From assembly GCA_003162335.1 (NCBI GenBank), contig PMMG01000139.1, positions 1 through 39,852 of the forward strand: a stretch of 39,852 nt of DNA, in the 5' to 3' direction. Source of the DNA: Dehalococcoidia bacterium. Lineage in GTDB: Bacteria > Chloroflexota > Dehalococcoidia > Dehalococcoidales > Fen-1064. Below the pieces are notes generated by a model. That model saw nothing but the letters and a program-made list of their open reading frames with translations, was not told the DNA's origin and did no database searches. The translations under genes and the position numbers were made by a program. This document shows positions 19,740-29,084 of the stretch, piece by piece (the stretch's first letter is position 1; each line of letters opens with the position of its first letter).

Positions 19740-19800
19740 CTTATTTACTTAAAACTCATCAATGGCTATATTTAGAATTTTGTAATTAGGATTTGTTTGA

Positions 19801-21324
19801 TTATTGGCTATTTAATTTGGTATCCCACTTCTGATGCGCAAAGAAATCGATGTCCAGCCCCGCCTTTTCTATTGCCCGATGCCACTGCGCCAGCGAAAGT
19901 CTTTCAACATTCGCCAGAACAGCTGCCAGCCGCTCATCCCCGCGTGACAGCACTGCCTGCACCTCGCTCCATTCCAGGCTCTCATTTTTAACGCTGATGC
20001 CCCTTGCGGTCAGTTTGCTTTTCAGCAGCGATAATCGATGTTTCAATATTTCCAGCCCTGCCATACCTTCCTGTTGGAAAGGTGTGCCCGCCTTCGGCAC
20101 AAACGGCGCAATTGTCAATGTGATTCTGCTCCAGGACTGATGTTGATCAAAAATATCTTTGCATTTTGTCACTAATAAAGCAATCGATTCGATATCCTCA
20201 TCGGTCTCTTCCGGCAGGCCGATCATGAAATATAGTTTAAGCTGTTTGATTCCCTGTGCTGCCACTTTTTCCACTGCCTTTAAAATATCGTCCTCATTTA
20301 TCCGCTTGCCGATAATATCTCGCAGCCTCTGTGACCCTGCTTCCGGCGCCAACGCGACGGTATTTGTGCCACTTTCGATTACTTCTCCGAGTACAATCGG
20401 CGATAGCGGTTTTATTCTTAATGAACTGACGGATAGCTCTGCTCCCATGTCGTGCAGTTTCCCTGCCAGTTCCTCGATCCGGGGGTGGTCGGTCACTGCC
20501 GGCCCCATTAATCCCAGCCGCTTACGGTATTTTAGCCCATTTTCCGCCTGGTCTAGAAGGCTTTCCACCGAGCGAAAACGCACCGGTTTATAGCAGTTAC
20601 TGACCAGGCAAAATTTGCATCCCCAGTTGCAGCCGCGCTCCACTTCGACAAGGTACATGTTCCCCAGTTCCGTATCTCTGGTCAGCACTGTGGAATGCAC
20701 CGGGAATTTGTCCAGATCTTTGACCCATTGCCGCACCGCCGGCTGTTGCGAAAAACCCGGCACATAAACTCCGGGTAGTTTCATCAATTTCTGCTTTAAT
20801 TCCGCCCTGTTCTCAGAAGCACCTGCTTTTAATACGGGTAGCATTTCCGGTAGTATTGCTTCTGCTTCCCCGATGCAGCAACAATCGAAAAACGGCGCCA
20901 GCGGCATCGGATTAGTAGTAATGCACGGTCCACCGGCGATGAGCAGTGGATATGTTTCGTCGCGGTCTTTAGCGTATAAAGGAATGCCTGAGGCCTTTAA
21001 AATCGGCACTACATTAAAATAATCCAGTTCGTAACTTAAAGAAAAAGCCATCACGGCGAAATCGGTCAGCGGGCGCTGTGATTCCATTGCCAGCGGTAGC
21101 ACATCGGTGGAGTCCTTTGGTTCCCAGAAAACCCGCTCGCAAACGACATCGGGCTGCTCATTAATAAAACGGTAAATCGCCTGGATGCCCAGGTTGGACA
21201 TTCCGATTTTGTAGGAATTCGGATAAATTAGCGCAACAGGAAGTTTACCGCCCCAATCCTTAATGATCGTGCCCTGCTCGGCGTCAAGCCTTCTCCTGAT
21301 TTCCTTCTCTGTTCGCCATGTCAT
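19801..21324 (-). CDS. B12-binding-domain radical SAM protein (TIGR03960-like)
   Basis: 507 aa; 'ERGCNWGCKFCLVSNCYKPVRFRS' CxxxCxxC; N-terminal 'IYPNSYKIGMSNLGIQAIYRFIN'. Confidence 0.92.
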   Translation of the reverse strand: MTWRTEKEIRRRLDAEQGTIIKDWGGKLPVALIYPNSYKIGMSNLGIQAIYRFINEQPDVVCERVFWEPKDSTDVLPLAMESQRPLTDFAVMAFSLSYELDYFNVVPILKASGIPLYAKDRDETYPLLIAGGPCITTNPMPLAPFFDCCCIGEAEAILPEMLPVLKAGASENRAELKQKLMKLPGVYVPGFSQQPAVRQWVKDLDKFPVHSTVLTRDTELGNMYLVEVERGCNWGCKFCLVSNCYKPVRFRSVESLLDQAENGLKYRKRLGLMGPAVTDHPRIEELAGKLHDMGAELSVSSLRIKPLSPIVLGEVIESGTNTVALAPEAGSQRLRDIIGKRINEDDILKAVEKVAAQGIKQLKLYFMIGLPEETDEDIESIALLVTKCKDIFDQHQSWSRITLTIAPFVPKAGTPFQQEGMAGLEILKHRLSLLKSKLTARGISVKNESLEWSEVQAVLSRGDERLAAVLANVERLSLAQWHRAIEKAGLDIDFFAHQKWDTKLNSQ

Positions 21325-21335
21325 AAACTACACGG

Positions 21336-22442
21336 CTACATCCTGAAATTTTGCCCCGGCGGCCGGGTCTCTCTTCCTTTGGTAGAAGACGGCGCGGTGA
21401 CGTTGTAACCGGGGTCGAGTTTTACTGCTTCCTGGAAAGCCTTGGTCGATTCCTCATGCCGTCTTGCCTGATGATATGTCATGGAAAGGTTATACCAGGC
21501 TTTGGCGAATTTCGGGTCGATTTTGACCGATTTCTCATAAGCTGCAATGGCTTCCGTATATTTCCCGGTTTTAGCCAGGATTGCGCCCTTTTGGAACCAG
21601 GCGTCCGCGTAGCCGGGGTTTATTTCAGTTGCTTCAATGAAACACCGGTAGGCTGCCATCTGTTTGGCAGACTGGATTAAAGCCATTCCTTTGTAATACC
21701 ACGCTTCCGAGTCATTCGGGTCGATTTTTATTGCTTCATCGAATATTTTTATCGCTTCGTCCTGCATTGCCAGGTCCATTAGCGCCACGCCTTTACTGGT
21801 CATTGCTTCGGTGAATTTCGAGTCGAGTTTGATCGCTTCATCATACGCTTTGATTGCATCGCCATGCTTCCCCATGTCGTCCAGCGAATTCCCCTTGTTA
21901 TTCCAGGCTTTCACATAACCGGGGTTGAGTTTGATTGCTTCCTCGTAAGCTTTGACTGCTTCTTCGTATCTGTTGAGGTTGTGCAGCGCCACTCCCTTGT
22001 TGTTCCAGACCTGTGCCGCGTTTGGATTCAGTGCCAGCGACTCATCATAGACCTTGATTGCTTCTTCGAATTTTTCCTGTTTGTGCAGAACAATCCCTTT
22101 GTTGTACCAGACATCCGGATCCTTGGGATTCAGGCGTATTGCTTCGTCGAAAGCGGTAATTGCTTCATTGAGCATGTTCATATTGTTCAGCAGCACGCCC
22201 TTGTTCAACCAGGTTTCCCAGACAGAAGGGTTAGCTTTAATGGCTTCTTCGTAGGTCTTCAGCGCCTCTTCGAACTTACCAAGCACGATCAGTGCGTTCC
22301 CCTTGTTAGTCCATGCTTCGGCTAGACCGGGGTTTATTTTTATCGCCTCATTATATGCCATGATCGCTTCCTCGAACTTGTTGTTTTCAAAATACCCCAC
22401 ACCTTTTTCGAACCACTCTTTCGCAGAAACTGTTTCTGCCAT
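21336..22442 (-). CDS. Tetratricopeptide repeat protein (about 10 TPRs)
   Basis: Ten consecutive 34-aa units such as 'AEAWTNKGNALIVLGKFEEALKTYEEAIKANPS'. Confidence 0.95.
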   Translation of the reverse strand: MAETVSAKEWFEKGVGYFENNKFEEAIMAYNEAIKINPGLAEAWTNKGNALIVLGKFEEALKTYEEAIKANPSVWETWLNKGVLLNNMNMLNEAITAFDEAIRLNPKDPDVWYNKGIVLHKQEKFEEAIKVYDESLALNPNAAQVWNNKGVALHNLNRYEEAVKAYEEAIKLNPGYVKAWNNKGNSLDDMGKHGDAIKAYDEAIKLDSKFTEAMTSKGVALMDLAMQDEAIKIFDEAIKIDPNDSEAWYYKGMALIQSAKQMAAYRCFIEATEINPGYADAWFQKGAILAKTGKYTEAIAAYEKSVKIDPKFAKAWYNLSMTYHQARRHEESTKAFQEAVKLDPGYNVTAPSSTKGRETRPPGQNFRM

Positions 22443-22723
22443 ATCTCTACCTCCCGCCGGAAACTACCTCAAAATTACTCGCCTGTTTTGAAATTATTCA
22501 ATAACAGCCTGTAAATGTCAAGCTGTAGCCGCGACTAGAGTTCCTTTTAGTAACGGACTACGTTATGTGGTTATTTGAAATTAACGTACACATTTTTAAT
22601 ATTAATAGACACAAAAATATCAGTTCGACAAATTTAAAAAACCAACTCACCGCTAAAAACATGCTCAGTGTCTATGGCCACCACAAGAAGTTCAAGAAGG
22701 GCGCCAAGCCCGTCGTCTAACAA

Positions 22724-22757
22724 AAAATCCCCCTCGCCTTTTCGGGGAGAGGGGGAT
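22724..22757 (-). terminator. Terminator of the R3H/AAA ATPase gene
   Basis: Minus strand reads TCCCCCTCTCCCCGAAAAGGCGAGGGGGATTTTTT. Confidence 0.8.
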
Positions 22758-22796
22758 ATGATGGTAAGGTTCTTATTTATTTAGTATTTTCCGTCC

Positions 22797-24344
22797 TTAA
22801 ACTCTGTAAATCTGCACCCTTCTGTTCGGGTCTTTACCCGTACTGCGAGAAAACATCCCATGCCGCTCTGCCACCAGGTGCTGGAAACGCCGAATGTAAG
22901 CGCTCTGCGGACTCAATTCCACCGTGTTTTCGCCTTTCTTGATCATTTGTACGGCTTCGTTGGCGTCATCCAGCGCACTCTTGAATGATTCGTCTCTGCT
23001 TTCCGGGCGTTCCTGTTCATTTATTTCGATATGATACAGCGAACCCAGCAGCTGCTTGATCTGCACCGGTGTACCACCTTTCAGTACGTAGATCGGCAGA
23101 TTCGTCGCCTCCGCGTCTCTGATTTTCTGCGGCTTCTGGCGGTAATATTTCTTCGAGGTCACGAGCAAAGTCGCTTCTCGCAGGTCTTCGACGACTTCTA
23201 AATTTACTCCCATTTCGCCTGCTACTTCTTCCATGCGCACACGGTTGACTCCGTACAGGAAAAGCTTCGCGCTCGTGCCGTTCTTCGGCGGTGCTTTGTT
23301 GCTGCGTACCGGTCTTCTATTGTTATCGCCCGTTTCCGGCTGTAAATGTTTGATAATCAGTTCGCTGGTCACTTCATCGATTTGCCGTACTTCCAGAGCC
23401 TGCGGTTCCCCGAGTAAAATTGCGTCGACTGCTGACGCAACATCGGCATGGATCGCAACGATGTCGCGTTCCTGAATTTCGACCAGAATATCAAAGGTCG
23501 GCGCAGACATCCGTTCCAGGATCGATTTCTGGGTGCCGCGTCGTTTGGCTTCTTCGTCTCCCAGCGTGACAGATTGAATTCCGCCGATCAGATCCGCGAG
23601 GGTTGGGTTCATCATCAGGTTTTCCAGGGTGTTGCCGTGGGCGGTCGCCACCAGTTGGACGCCTCTTTCCGCGATGGTGCGCGCGGCCTGTGTTTCCAGC
23701 TGCGTGCCGATTTCATCGATGACGATGACTTCCGGCATATGGTTTTCTACTGCCTCGATCATTACTGCATGCTGCATATTGGGTGTCGTCACCTGCATAC
23801 GGCGGGCATGTCCGATCGCCGGGTGCGGGATATCGCCGTCGCCGGCAATTTCATTCGAGGTATCCACTATAATGACGCGTTTATTAAAATCATCTGCCAG
23901 TACCCGTGCCACTTCCCGCAGCATCGTGGTTTTGCCTACCCCCGGTCTGCCCAGCAACAGGATGCTTTTTCCTGTTTCTACCAGGTCTTCGATGATCTTG
24001 ATCGTACCGAAAACAGCTCTGCCAACGCGGCAGGTTAACCCGACAATTCTACCTTTGCGGTTGCGGATTGCGGAAATACGGTGCAACGTGCGTTCGATGC
24101 CGGCTCGGTTATCATCGCCAAAACTGCCGATACGGGAGATGACATATTCGATGTCCTCTTCGCTCACTTCTCTTTCGTCGAGGATGACTTCCCGGTTCAA
24201 AAAACGGGCTTCCGGTACCCTCCCCAAATCCAGCACCACCTCGATCAGTTGTTTGAAATCTTCCTGTTCCTTCAGTTTCTGGCTGGTTTGCGGCGGCAGG
24301 ATTTCCAGTAAGGCATCCAGGTCATCGGTAATTACTTTTTGCAA
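22797..24344 (-). CDS. R3H/AAA ATPase (Ycf45/SpoIIIAA-like nucleic-acid-binding ATPase)
   Basis: Walker A 'LLLGRPGVGKTTMLREVARVLAD', 'EVIVIDEIGTQLETQAARTIAERGVQLVATAHG', C-terminal R3H-like segment. Confidence 0.88.
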   Translation of the reverse strand: MQKVITDDLDALLEILPPQTSQKLKEQEDFKQLIEVVLDLGRVPEARFLNREVILDEREVSEEDIEYVISRIGSFGDDNRAGIERTLHRISAIRNRKGRIVGLTCRVGRAVFGTIKIIEDLVETGKSILLLGRPGVGKTTMLREVARVLADDFNKRVIIVDTSNEIAGDGDIPHPAIGHARRMQVTTPNMQHAVMIEAVENHMPEVIVIDEIGTQLETQAARTIAERGVQLVATAHGNTLENLMMNPTLADLIGGIQSVTLGDEEAKRRGTQKSILERMSAPTFDILVEIQERDIVAIHADVASAVDAILLGEPQALEVRQIDEVTSELIIKHLQPETGDNNRRPVRSNKAPPKNGTSAKLFLYGVNRVRMEEVAGEMGVNLEVVEDLREATLLVTSKKYYRQKPQKIRDAEATNLPIYVLKGGTPVQIKQLLGSLYHIEINEQERPESRDESFKSALDDANEAVQMIKKGENTVELSPQSAYIRRFQHLVAERHGMFSRSTGKDPNRRVQIYRV

Positions 24345-24365
24345 GATAACCTCCCCGTCTCCGGT

Positions 24366-24947
24366 CTATACTTTTCCGGAGACGATGTCAAGGAAATAAT
24401 GATGGAATCGTGTATCATCTGTCAACTCAGGGTGAAAGGAGCAAACCAGCAGTTTTCCTTGACGCGCGGCCACGATCGTGCCGTCAGCGAGTCTGGCCAG
24501 CACTTCCGCTGCTTTTCCCACCGACTCAATTAACGGCGCCCTGATAAAAACTCCGGTAAGCGGCTTTTTACCGATTACCGGAATATTGATCTCCGCCTCG
24601 AAGCTGTCCACCTGTCTGCCGAAGGCATTGCGGTTTACTTTGATATCCATCACACCGGTGGGTTTGACGCCGCCGCTGCTGGATAGTTCACCCGCCAGAA
24701 TAATCATTCCGGCACATGTTCCGAAGATGGGGAAGCCGTTCCTGGCCAGTTCGATGATTTTGTTCTTGAGTTTATAATGCACCATCAGTTTGGTGATAGT
24801 GGTACTTTCTCCGCCGGGAATAATTAACCCGTCCAATCCTTCCAGTTGCTGCGGAAGACGGACGGGTATGACTTCTATTTTCAGTCGTTCTAATATTGCA
24901 ATGTGTTCGGCAAAGGCTCCCTGCAGTGCAAGGACACCGATTTTCAT
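24366..24947 (-). CDS. pdxT: Pyridoxal 5'-phosphate synthase glutaminase subunit
   Basis: 'MKIGVLALQGAFAEHIAILERL', 'GLIIPGGESTTI', 'FGTCAGMIILA', 'CSFHPELTDDTRFHHYFL'. Confidence 0.96.
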   Translation of the reverse strand: MKIGVLALQGAFAEHIAILERLKIEVIPVRLPQQLEGLDGLIIPGGESTTITKLMVHYKLKNKIIELARNGFPIFGTCAGMIILAGELSSSGGVKPTGVMDIKVNRNAFGRQVDSFEAEINIPVIGKKPLTGVFIRAPLIESVGKAAEVLARLADGTIVAARQGKLLVCSFHPELTDDTRFHHYFLDIVSGKV

Positions 24948-24948
24948 G

Positions 24949-25830
24949 CTACCATCCTCGACCCGCCATCAATTGGTCCGGCGGGATCTGTTTCGCGCTC
25001 AGCCCCGGCATCGCCTCGCCCAGATTCTTGGAAACTTTGGCAATGATCTTGGCGTCCTTATAATGAGTGGTTGCCTTGACGATCGCCTTGGCCATTATCG
25101 ACGGTTTGCTCGATTTAAAAATTCCGGAGCCCACGAACACGCCGTCCGCGCCCAGCTGCATCATCAATGCGGCATCTGCGGGAGTGGCAATGCCGCCCGC
25201 GGCAAAATTAACTACCGGCAACTTTCCCGTTCTATGTATTTCAATCACTAATTCCAATGGAGCGCCCAGTTCTTTTGCTTCCGCCGGGAGTTCGTCTTCA
25301 GACATATTCACCAGCTTGCGGATTTCATCCTGCACGGTGCGCATGTGCCGCACTGCTTCCACGATGTCGCCGGTACCCGCTTCGCCCTTAGTGCGTATCA
25401 TGGCCGCGCCTTCGCTGATGCGCCGCAGAGCCTCTCCCAAATTGCGGCAGCCGCAAACAAACGGCACTTTGAAATCGTGTTTCCAGACGTGATGAGATTC
25501 ATCAGCCGGGGTTAAAACTTCAGACTCATCGATGTAATCCACACCTAATGCTTCCAATACCTGCGCTTCCACAAAATGCCCGATGCGGCACTTAGCCATT
25601 ACCGGGATTGTCACTGCTTTCATGATTGCTTCGATTACGGTTGGGTCGGACATGCGTGCCACGCCACCGGCTTTTCTGATATCGGAAGGAACTCTCTCCA
25701 GTGCCATCACGGAACATGCCCCTGCGTCCTCCGCGATTTTTGCGTGTTCCGCGGTCACTACATCCATGATCACGCCGCCCTTTAACATCTGGGCCAGCCC
25801 GACTTTCACTCTAAATGTTCCGGTTTCCAT
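24949..25830 (-). CDS. pdxS: Pyridoxal 5'-phosphate synthase lyase subunit
   Basis: '[44 protein letters not shown]', '[21 protein letters not shown]'. Confidence 0.97.
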   Translation of the reverse strand: METGTFRVKVGLAQMLKGGVIMDVVTAEHAKIAEDAGACSVMALERVPSDIRKAGGVARMSDPTVIEAIMKAVTIPVMAKCRIGHFVEAQVLEALGVDYIDESEVLTPADESHHVWKHDFKVPFVCGCRNLGEALRRISEGAAMIRTKGEAGTGDIVEAVRHMRTVQDEIRKLVNMSEDELPAEAKELGAPLELVIEIHRTGKLPVVNFAAGGIATPADAALMMQLGADGVFVGSGIFKSSKPSIMAKAIVKATTHYKDAKIIAKVSKNLGEAMPGLSAKQIPPDQLMAGRGW

Positions 25831-25926
25831 TTCAATCTCCTACAAGCTCAGGAAAAGTGTTTGCCCCAATCGGGACCACACAGCTATTTTACAACTGTTT
25901 ATGTGTGATTATCAAACGAGAAGTTG

Positions 25927-26010
25927 CATTCAGCTCTCAGCAAATAGCTTTCAGCGTAAAATCGGGAAGAAGAAACTAATTAGTTACTTATAACCGAGAG
26001 CTGACTGCTT
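25927..26010. repeat. Dispersed intergenic repeat family (TCAGCTCTCAGC/GCTGAnn)
   Basis: 'cattcagctctcagcaaatagctttcagcg' and 'aaccgagagctgactgctt'; related strings at 18984-19015, 32882-32922, 39651-39670. Confidence 0.55.
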
Positions 26011-26066
26011 CAATGGGATTTTATTCTTAGAATTTTGATATTATTTAGGATTTAGTGCTCACCCCA

Positions 26067-26939
26067 TTACCCGGTCACATCCCTTTTCTTAAACAGGTAA
26101 TAAGCGATTACAAGAAATACGACGCTGTAGATGCTCAAAACAATGAATGCATGAGCTGCCCCGGGGAATGTGACGGTGAAACCCCCGTTGCCACCTCCAG
26201 AGAAACCCTTCGGCAGCTTCGCCAGCGCTGTGATTGCCTGCTGATTGGCGTACAACAGGTAGTCAGGGATCTTGGCAATCCACCCCTTCGCGAGGTACAT
26301 AAAACTAACAATAAACTGTTCCAGGAAAAATATGCCGATACCCGAGGCGATACCCGGCATTGCCGACCGGCCAAGTATCGCGAACATGAATCCCAGTAAT
26401 GAATACGGCATTATCACAAAAAAAGTACGACAGAATTGCAGGAACTGGTCCCACAAATAACCGCCGGTCATGAAGTTGAAATCGAATTTATACCCGCCGA
26501 TCGCGGTTGTAATCAGGCTCATAATAAAACCGACAACCAGTCCGATCGCCATCCCGATTAGAACATATATCGCCGCGGAAATCAATTTAGCGGTCAGTAA
26601 TTTGAATCTGCTTTCACTGGAAACCACAGCTGACCGCATTGTGCGCCAGTTGTATTCGCTTCCCACCGAGCTGGCTGCCAGGATAATTGACAGTACACAC
26701 CCGAAATAGGACAATATATACATAGTTACCGGGAGTGCGATGGGCAACCCAAGAACGTTCTGGATGGTCCCCGGGTGTACCCCTGTATTTGTCGGAAGGT
26801 TAACTTTGGATATCGCCAGCAACACAAGATAAAGCACGACGATAATAGCTACCAAAATATATAGAAGTATTCGCGTCATAGAGCGCTTCCGCATTTTAAA
26901 CATTTCCGCGCCGATCAATCTAATCACCGCTGTTACCAC
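26067..26939 (-). CDS. ABC-2-type transporter permease
   Basis: 290 aa, about six hydrophobic segments; 20-nt overlap with the ATPase gene. Confidence 0.88.
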   Translation of the reverse strand: MVTAVIRLIGAEMFKMRKRSMTRILLYILVAIIVVLYLVLLAISKVNLPTNTGVHPGTIQNVLGLPIALPVTMYILSYFGCVLSIILAASSVGSEYNWRTMRSAVVSSESRFKLLTAKLISAAIYVLIGMAIGLVVGFIMSLITTAIGGYKFDFNFMTGGYLWDQFLQFCRTFFVIMPYSLLGFMFAILGRSAMPGIASGIGIFFLEQFIVSFMYLAKGWIAKIPDYLLYANQQAITALAKLPKGFSGGGNGGFTVTFPGAAHAFIVLSIYSVVFLVIAYYLFKKRDVTG

Positions 26940-27879
26940 CTGTTACTTGCAAGAATACATCTTCCAGACTGGCGGCTTTGTTCACCAGCTCGAAAGCGAA
27001 TATTTTATTTTCCGCGAGCACTTGATTTACACGGGCCGCGCTGTCGCCGGGAGCATCCACGATCAGGTATCCATTCTCGGTTTTTACAGATTTTATCCAC
27101 GGCTGGCTCTTCAATATAGATAATGCCGCCGTTTGATTTTCTACTTTAATGTAGAGCAGTTGTCCATGCGAAGTTAATTCCGCAACCGTGGAATTTGCCA
27201 GCATCACACCCTGCTTAATGATCGCCACTCTATTACAGACCAGTTCTACTTCGTGCAACAAGTGACTGCACAAGAAAACAGCCCGGCTTTCGTGCGCTAA
27301 TTGTGGAATCAAGTCACGGACTTCTTTGGTGCCGGCGGGGTCAAGACCGCTCGTCGGTTCATCCAGGATAATTAATTCGGGATCGCGCAGCAGCGTCGAA
27401 GCAATCCCCAACCTTTGTTTCATTCCCATAGAGTAGTGGTCGTAACGGTCACCGGCACGCTCAAACAGATTAACGCGCTTTAATACTTCATCTATTCTTG
27501 TTTTAGGAACGTCGCCGATGGATCTAGATAATGTCTCCAGATTGTCGCGCCCGGACATATAAGGATAAAAGGCGGGTTCCTCGATGATTGCCCCTACGCG
27601 CCGCATTAATGGCCAGCTGTTGCCGTCCAGTTTGGTACCGAAAAGCTCGATGCTGCCTGCGCTTGGTGCGACTAATCCCAGTATCATGCCGACGGTGGTG
27701 CTTTTACCCGCGCCGTTAGGCCCCAGAAACCCGAAAACCTCGCCGCGGCGCAGTTCCAGGTTGAGATTATTTACAGCAGTCAATGCCCCGAACTTCTTGG
27801 TTAGACCGACTGTGCGCAGAATAACATCGTTATCTGTTTTAACCGTAGCTCGCGGTGTCAGAATAGCTTGTGTTGTCAT
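26920..27879 (-). CDS. ABC transporter ATP-binding protein
   Basis: 'GFLGPNGAGKSTTVGMILGL', 'YSMGMKQRLGIASTLLRDPELIILDEPTSGLDP'. Confidence 0.95.
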   Translation of the reverse strand: MTTQAILTPRATVKTDNDVILRTVGLTKKFGALTAVNNLNLELRRGEVFGFLGPNGAGKSTTVGMILGLVAPSAGSIELFGTKLDGNSWPLMRRVGAIIEEPAFYPYMSGRDNLETLSRSIGDVPKTRIDEVLKRVNLFERAGDRYDHYSMGMKQRLGIASTLLRDPELIILDEPTSGLDPAGTKEVRDLIPQLAHESRAVFLCSHLLHEVELVCNRVAIIKQGVMLANSTVAELTSHGQLLYIKVENQTAALSILKSQPWIKSVKTENGYLIVDAPGDSAARVNQVLAENKIFAFELVNKAASLEDVFLQVTGGNSGD

Positions 27880-28037
27880 ACCGGAATTCTTCCCATTTAT
27901 TGATTTAATACTATACTCAGGTTATCCTTACGTCAAACACCATCGCCATATCAGACGGATAACATTTTTATTACAATTTCACATTGTAATTTTGGGTTTT
28001 GATATTTGAAATTTGTATATTGGCACTCGATTATTTG

Positions 28038-28760
28038 TTAACTGAGGGGTCTTTTTACCGGCAGTCCCGACCCGCGTGGGTACTGCTCGGGTGTCGGTGC
28101 TATTTTTTCGATAATCACCAGTACCCGGTTGTCTGGAAACTCCGTCATCAATACCGGTTTTATATCGATCAATTTTCCTCCCATCGTAGAGATTGCCCGC
28201 TTGGCCAGATTCATTTCCTCTTTGATATCTCCTTTTTTATATGCCACGAATTTACCGGCGATCTTGCAGAAAGGAATCGTTAACTCTGCTAGCGTCGGCA
28301 TCGGTGCCAGTCCTCTAGCCAGTACCAGGTCGTAACTCTCCCGGTAGATCTGGTGTCCCAGCTCTTCCGCCCGGCCGTTTATTATTTCAATGTCGTCCAG
28401 TCCCAGCTTTTGCTTCAGATGATTTAAAAATGTTATTTTCTTATTCGTCGAATCCATTAAGGACAGTTTTATCTGCGGGTATGCTATCTTCAACGGAATG
28501 CCCGGCACTCCGGCACCCGTCCCGATGTCAATTACCTTTGCATTTGGTCTATTCGTGGACGGTTTCCACGCAGACACCACCGTCAACGAGTCCAGAAAAT
28601 GGTTGATTTGGACCTTATCGTATTCAATGATCGCGGTCAGGTTCATACGCTGATTCCAATCGATCAGCTCCTCATAATAGGTTTGAAAGAGTCCAAGCTC
28701 CCGTTCTCCCAGTTTCAAACCCAGCTTTTCAGTTCCTGCCGCCAATAATTCCATGACCAT
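28038..28760 (-). CDS. rsmG: 16S rRNA (guanine-N7) methyltransferase
   Basis: 'YYEELIDWNQRMNLTAI', 'VIDIGTGAGVPGIPLKIAYPQIKLSLMDSTNKKITFL', 'ARGLAPMPTLAEL'. Confidence 0.95.
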   Translation of the reverse strand: MVMELLAAGTEKLGLKLGERELGLFQTYYEELIDWNQRMNLTAIIEYDKVQINHFLDSLTVVSAWKPSTNRPNAKVIDIGTGAGVPGIPLKIAYPQIKLSLMDSTNKKITFLNHLKQKLGLDDIEIINGRAEELGHQIYRESYDLVLARGLAPMPTLAELTIPFCKIAGKFVAYKKGDIKEEMNLAKRAISTMGGKLIDIKPVLMTEFPDNRVLVIIEKIAPTPEQYPRGSGLPVKRPLS

Positions 28761-28946
28761 GACTTCATTATAGCAGGACGATAAATTACCCCCTTTTTTA
28801 CAGGGAGATATAGAGGGATTGACTATTTTCCGGTAATTCGTTACTGAAACTCAAAATTGTTAAGCCCCGTGCCTGTAATTTGCTTTCTCTCATTGATTCT
28901 GTTATAATTAAAAATACAAACCTGAAAAATTGAATAGTAAATTATC

Positions 28947-29033
28947 CGCTAGGGGTGCTGTAAGCTGAGAGTTCTTTCATTGAAGAACGACCCTTAGAAC
29001 CTGAACTCGGTAATGCGAGCGTAGGGATGCGGT
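28947..29033 (+). ncRNA. TPP (THI-element) riboswitch
   Basis: 'AGGGGTGCTGTAAGCTGAGAG...GACCCTTAGAACCTGAACTCGGTAATGCGAGCGTAGGGATGCGG' conserved THI-box segments directly upstream of thiC. Confidence 0.96.
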
Positions 29034-29038
29034 CAAAC

Positions 29039-29074
29039 AAACCAGGGAAATCGCACCCTGGTTTTATTGTTTTT
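29039..29074 (+). terminator. Riboswitch expression-platform terminator
   Basis: AAACCAGGG-aaatcgca-CCCTGGTTT then tattgttttt; thiC RBS GGAGGGG starts just after the U-tract. Confidence 0.85.
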
Positions 29075-29084
29075 GGAGGGGTCT

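Noticed and set aside
21336-22442. 102-bp periodic DNA as a CRISPR or tandem-repeat array
   Set aside because: Periodicity is explained by 34-aa TPR units in a continuous ORF.
21351-22491. Long plus-strand ORFs opposite the TPR gene
   Set aside because: Mirror of periodic TPR codons; no independent start signal or family match.
26067-27879. ABC-2 transporter as an antibiotic-immunity or novel system
   Set aside because: Intact ordinary ATPase and permease pair with no associated biosynthetic genes.
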